A stretch of DNA of 64,000 nucleotides, taken from NCBI GenBank assembly GCA_963580285.1, contig OY757015.1, positions 129,114,188 through 129,178,187 of the forward strand. Reading direction: 5' to 3'. The first letter of the stretch is position 1. Each line of letters begins with the position of its first letter. The position numbers and the translations under genes are program-made. This document shows, one piece after another, positions 62,929 through 64,000 of this stretch. The notes below the pieces were generated by a model. The model made no database searches. It saw only the letters and a program-made list of their open reading frames with translations, and was not told the origin of the DNA. This DNA comes from Lucinisca nassula (Eukaryota > Mollusca > Bivalvia > Lucinida > Lucinidae).

Positions 62929-63569
62929 ATTGTCAGCAGTCTCATCAGTACTCTGAAGGTTTCTCGCTAGTTATTTTTAACATTGGTGGCTAAACCATGT
63001 TAATGTCTTTTGGACTTCACCGCAGATAAATATCTTAGTAAGTCAAAATTTATTAAAGCCAAAGTTGTTGCCCTTTGCTACACAAGTGCGTTTTGTTGTT
63101 GCGAATAATTATGTCAAGTTTAATTTGATTTTTTGCACGGTTTTAGAACTCTGACCAATGTAAAAAATTTGTAAGTTAATATAAGGGCACAAGTCAATAT
63201 GTATTTAAGCTGGGGTTGTTGCCCTTTGCTACACATGTGCGTATTATCACTGTCAGTAAGTACAGCCAGTTTCATCGGTTTTGAAATTATGAAGTTAAAA
63301 AGATGAAAAATGCTGAAAATTTTAATTTTACAAAGGGCCATAATTTTAACAATATTATGGAGTAAAATTGTGTATTGTATACTGATATTAAATGAAAATG
63401 CACCACTAGTACTATACTTCAAATTTTAATTGATTCACAATATTTCCAGCATTTGATTACGTTAAATGAATTATCACTAGACTCACTACAGAGTTACAGC
63501 ATTTCATTGGATGCGGAGATACGGAGAATCGAATAAGTCCACACACCCGAAAAGTCAAAATCACATATC
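62929..63569. other. remnant tandem repeat, no gene seen
   Basis: GTTGTTGCCCTTTGCTACAC occurs at about 63065 and 63216, ~150 bp apart, like the core of a Helitron-like element. No ends were identified. The part right of 63480 may belong to the Tc1 element's non-coding end. Confidence 0.4.
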
Positions 63570-64000
63570 CTAATACCGGGTATGTCCACCATTAGCATCA
63601 AGTGTTGCTTGGCATCGACGCCTCATGCTTCGAATTAAACGCTGTATCTGGTCTTGTTTGATGTTGTCCCATTCTTCCTGTAGCGTCATGGCAAGCTGCT
63701 GACGGTTGATTGGCGGATGACGTCGGCTGTACACACGTTTTCCGAGCTGGTCCCAAAGGTACTCAATTGGGTTTAAATCCGGCGAAAACGCAGACCAAGG
63801 AAGAACTTGCTCACCATTTTGATTGAAAAGGTCCACGGTTAGCCTCGCAGAATGAGCACGTGCATTGTCCTGTTGGAAAAGCGTAACGTCACCATTATTG
63901 TGTAAAAACGGTATCACTTCAGGCTCTTAAGATTTCATCGATGTATCGACGTGCCGTCAAATTGCCATCAACAACGATTGGTTGGGTTTTGTGGCGCCAT
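63570..64000 (-). pseudogene. Tc1-type transposase, C-terminal part, frameshifted, cut by window edge
   Basis: The minus frame 63917-63570 encodes 115 residues. LFQQDNARAHSAR carries the second catalytic Asp and SPDLNPIEYLWD the Glu; 34 residues lie between them, the DD34E spacing of Tc1 transposases. The protein ends naturally with a TAG/TAA-type stop after GGHTRY. Upstream, the bases to 64000 encode VVDGNLTARRYIDEIL in another frame, so a single-base indel near 63925-63930 breaks the ORF. The first Asp and DNA-binding domain are outside the window. Confidence 0.9.

Overview
This window looks like nuclear DNA from a marine bivalve mollusc, possibly a venerid-type clam. The evidence is one recognisable animal gene with ordinary GT-AG introns, set in a dense field of repeats of a bivalve type: non-autonomous Helitron-like elements built from ~150-170 bp tandem cores next to (GTCY)n or (TCG)n microsatellite, tRNA-derived SINEs, and many palindromic MITEs. 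The species is inferred from repeat style only.

The only host gene I can support is the 3' part of Kidins220 (ARMS), plus strand. Its last four coding exons are 5654-5816, 9944-10131, 10874-11265 and 15207-16625. All splice phases agree, and together they encode the last ~719 residues: a segment after the KAP NTPase region, a Met/Pro/Gly-rich linker, the SAM-like KIM domain, a Ser-rich acidic tail and a C-terminal PDZ ligand. The exons upstream (ankyrin repeats, membrane segments, KAP domain) lie before base 1.

Layout. 1-5.6 kb: an intron holding a nested Helitron-like array and a 2.5-kb minisatellite whose unit resembles the splice acceptor of the next exon. 5.6-16.6 kb: the exons, with MITEs, SINEs and a hAT element in the introns. 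16.6-19.3 kb: a MITE split by a Helitron-like element just past the stop codon, then a SINE. 19.4-23.8 kb: a 4.4-kb element with ~670-bp inverted terminal repeats that has split a MITE. 25.4-30.0 kb: transposons nested four deep around a ~19-unit tandem array. 30-46 kb: MITEs, SINEs and a 1.9-kb DNA element with a degenerate ORF (36.45-38.38 kb). 47.0-59.4 kb: a 12.4-kb block flanked by a 9-bp duplication, inserted in another Helitron-like array and containing outward-facing inverted tandem arms. 60.0-62.4 kb: a dead LINE reverse transcriptase on the minus strand. 62.4-62.9 kb: two complete hammerhead ribozymes in direct repeats 383 nt apart. 63.5-64.0 kb: the C-terminal part of a dead Tc1 transposase.

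Nothing outside Kidins220 looks like a working host gene. The most interesting signals are the paired hammerhead ribozymes (a retrozyme-like unit or a Penelope-type LTR), one palindromic core shared by MITE families with unrelated ends, the long-TIR element, the 12.4-kb flanked insertion, and the acceptor-like minisatellite. Many insertions are resolved to the base by target duplications or by empty sites present in the same window. MITE family letters (A-H) and Helitron-like element numbers (H1-H11) are labels of mine.
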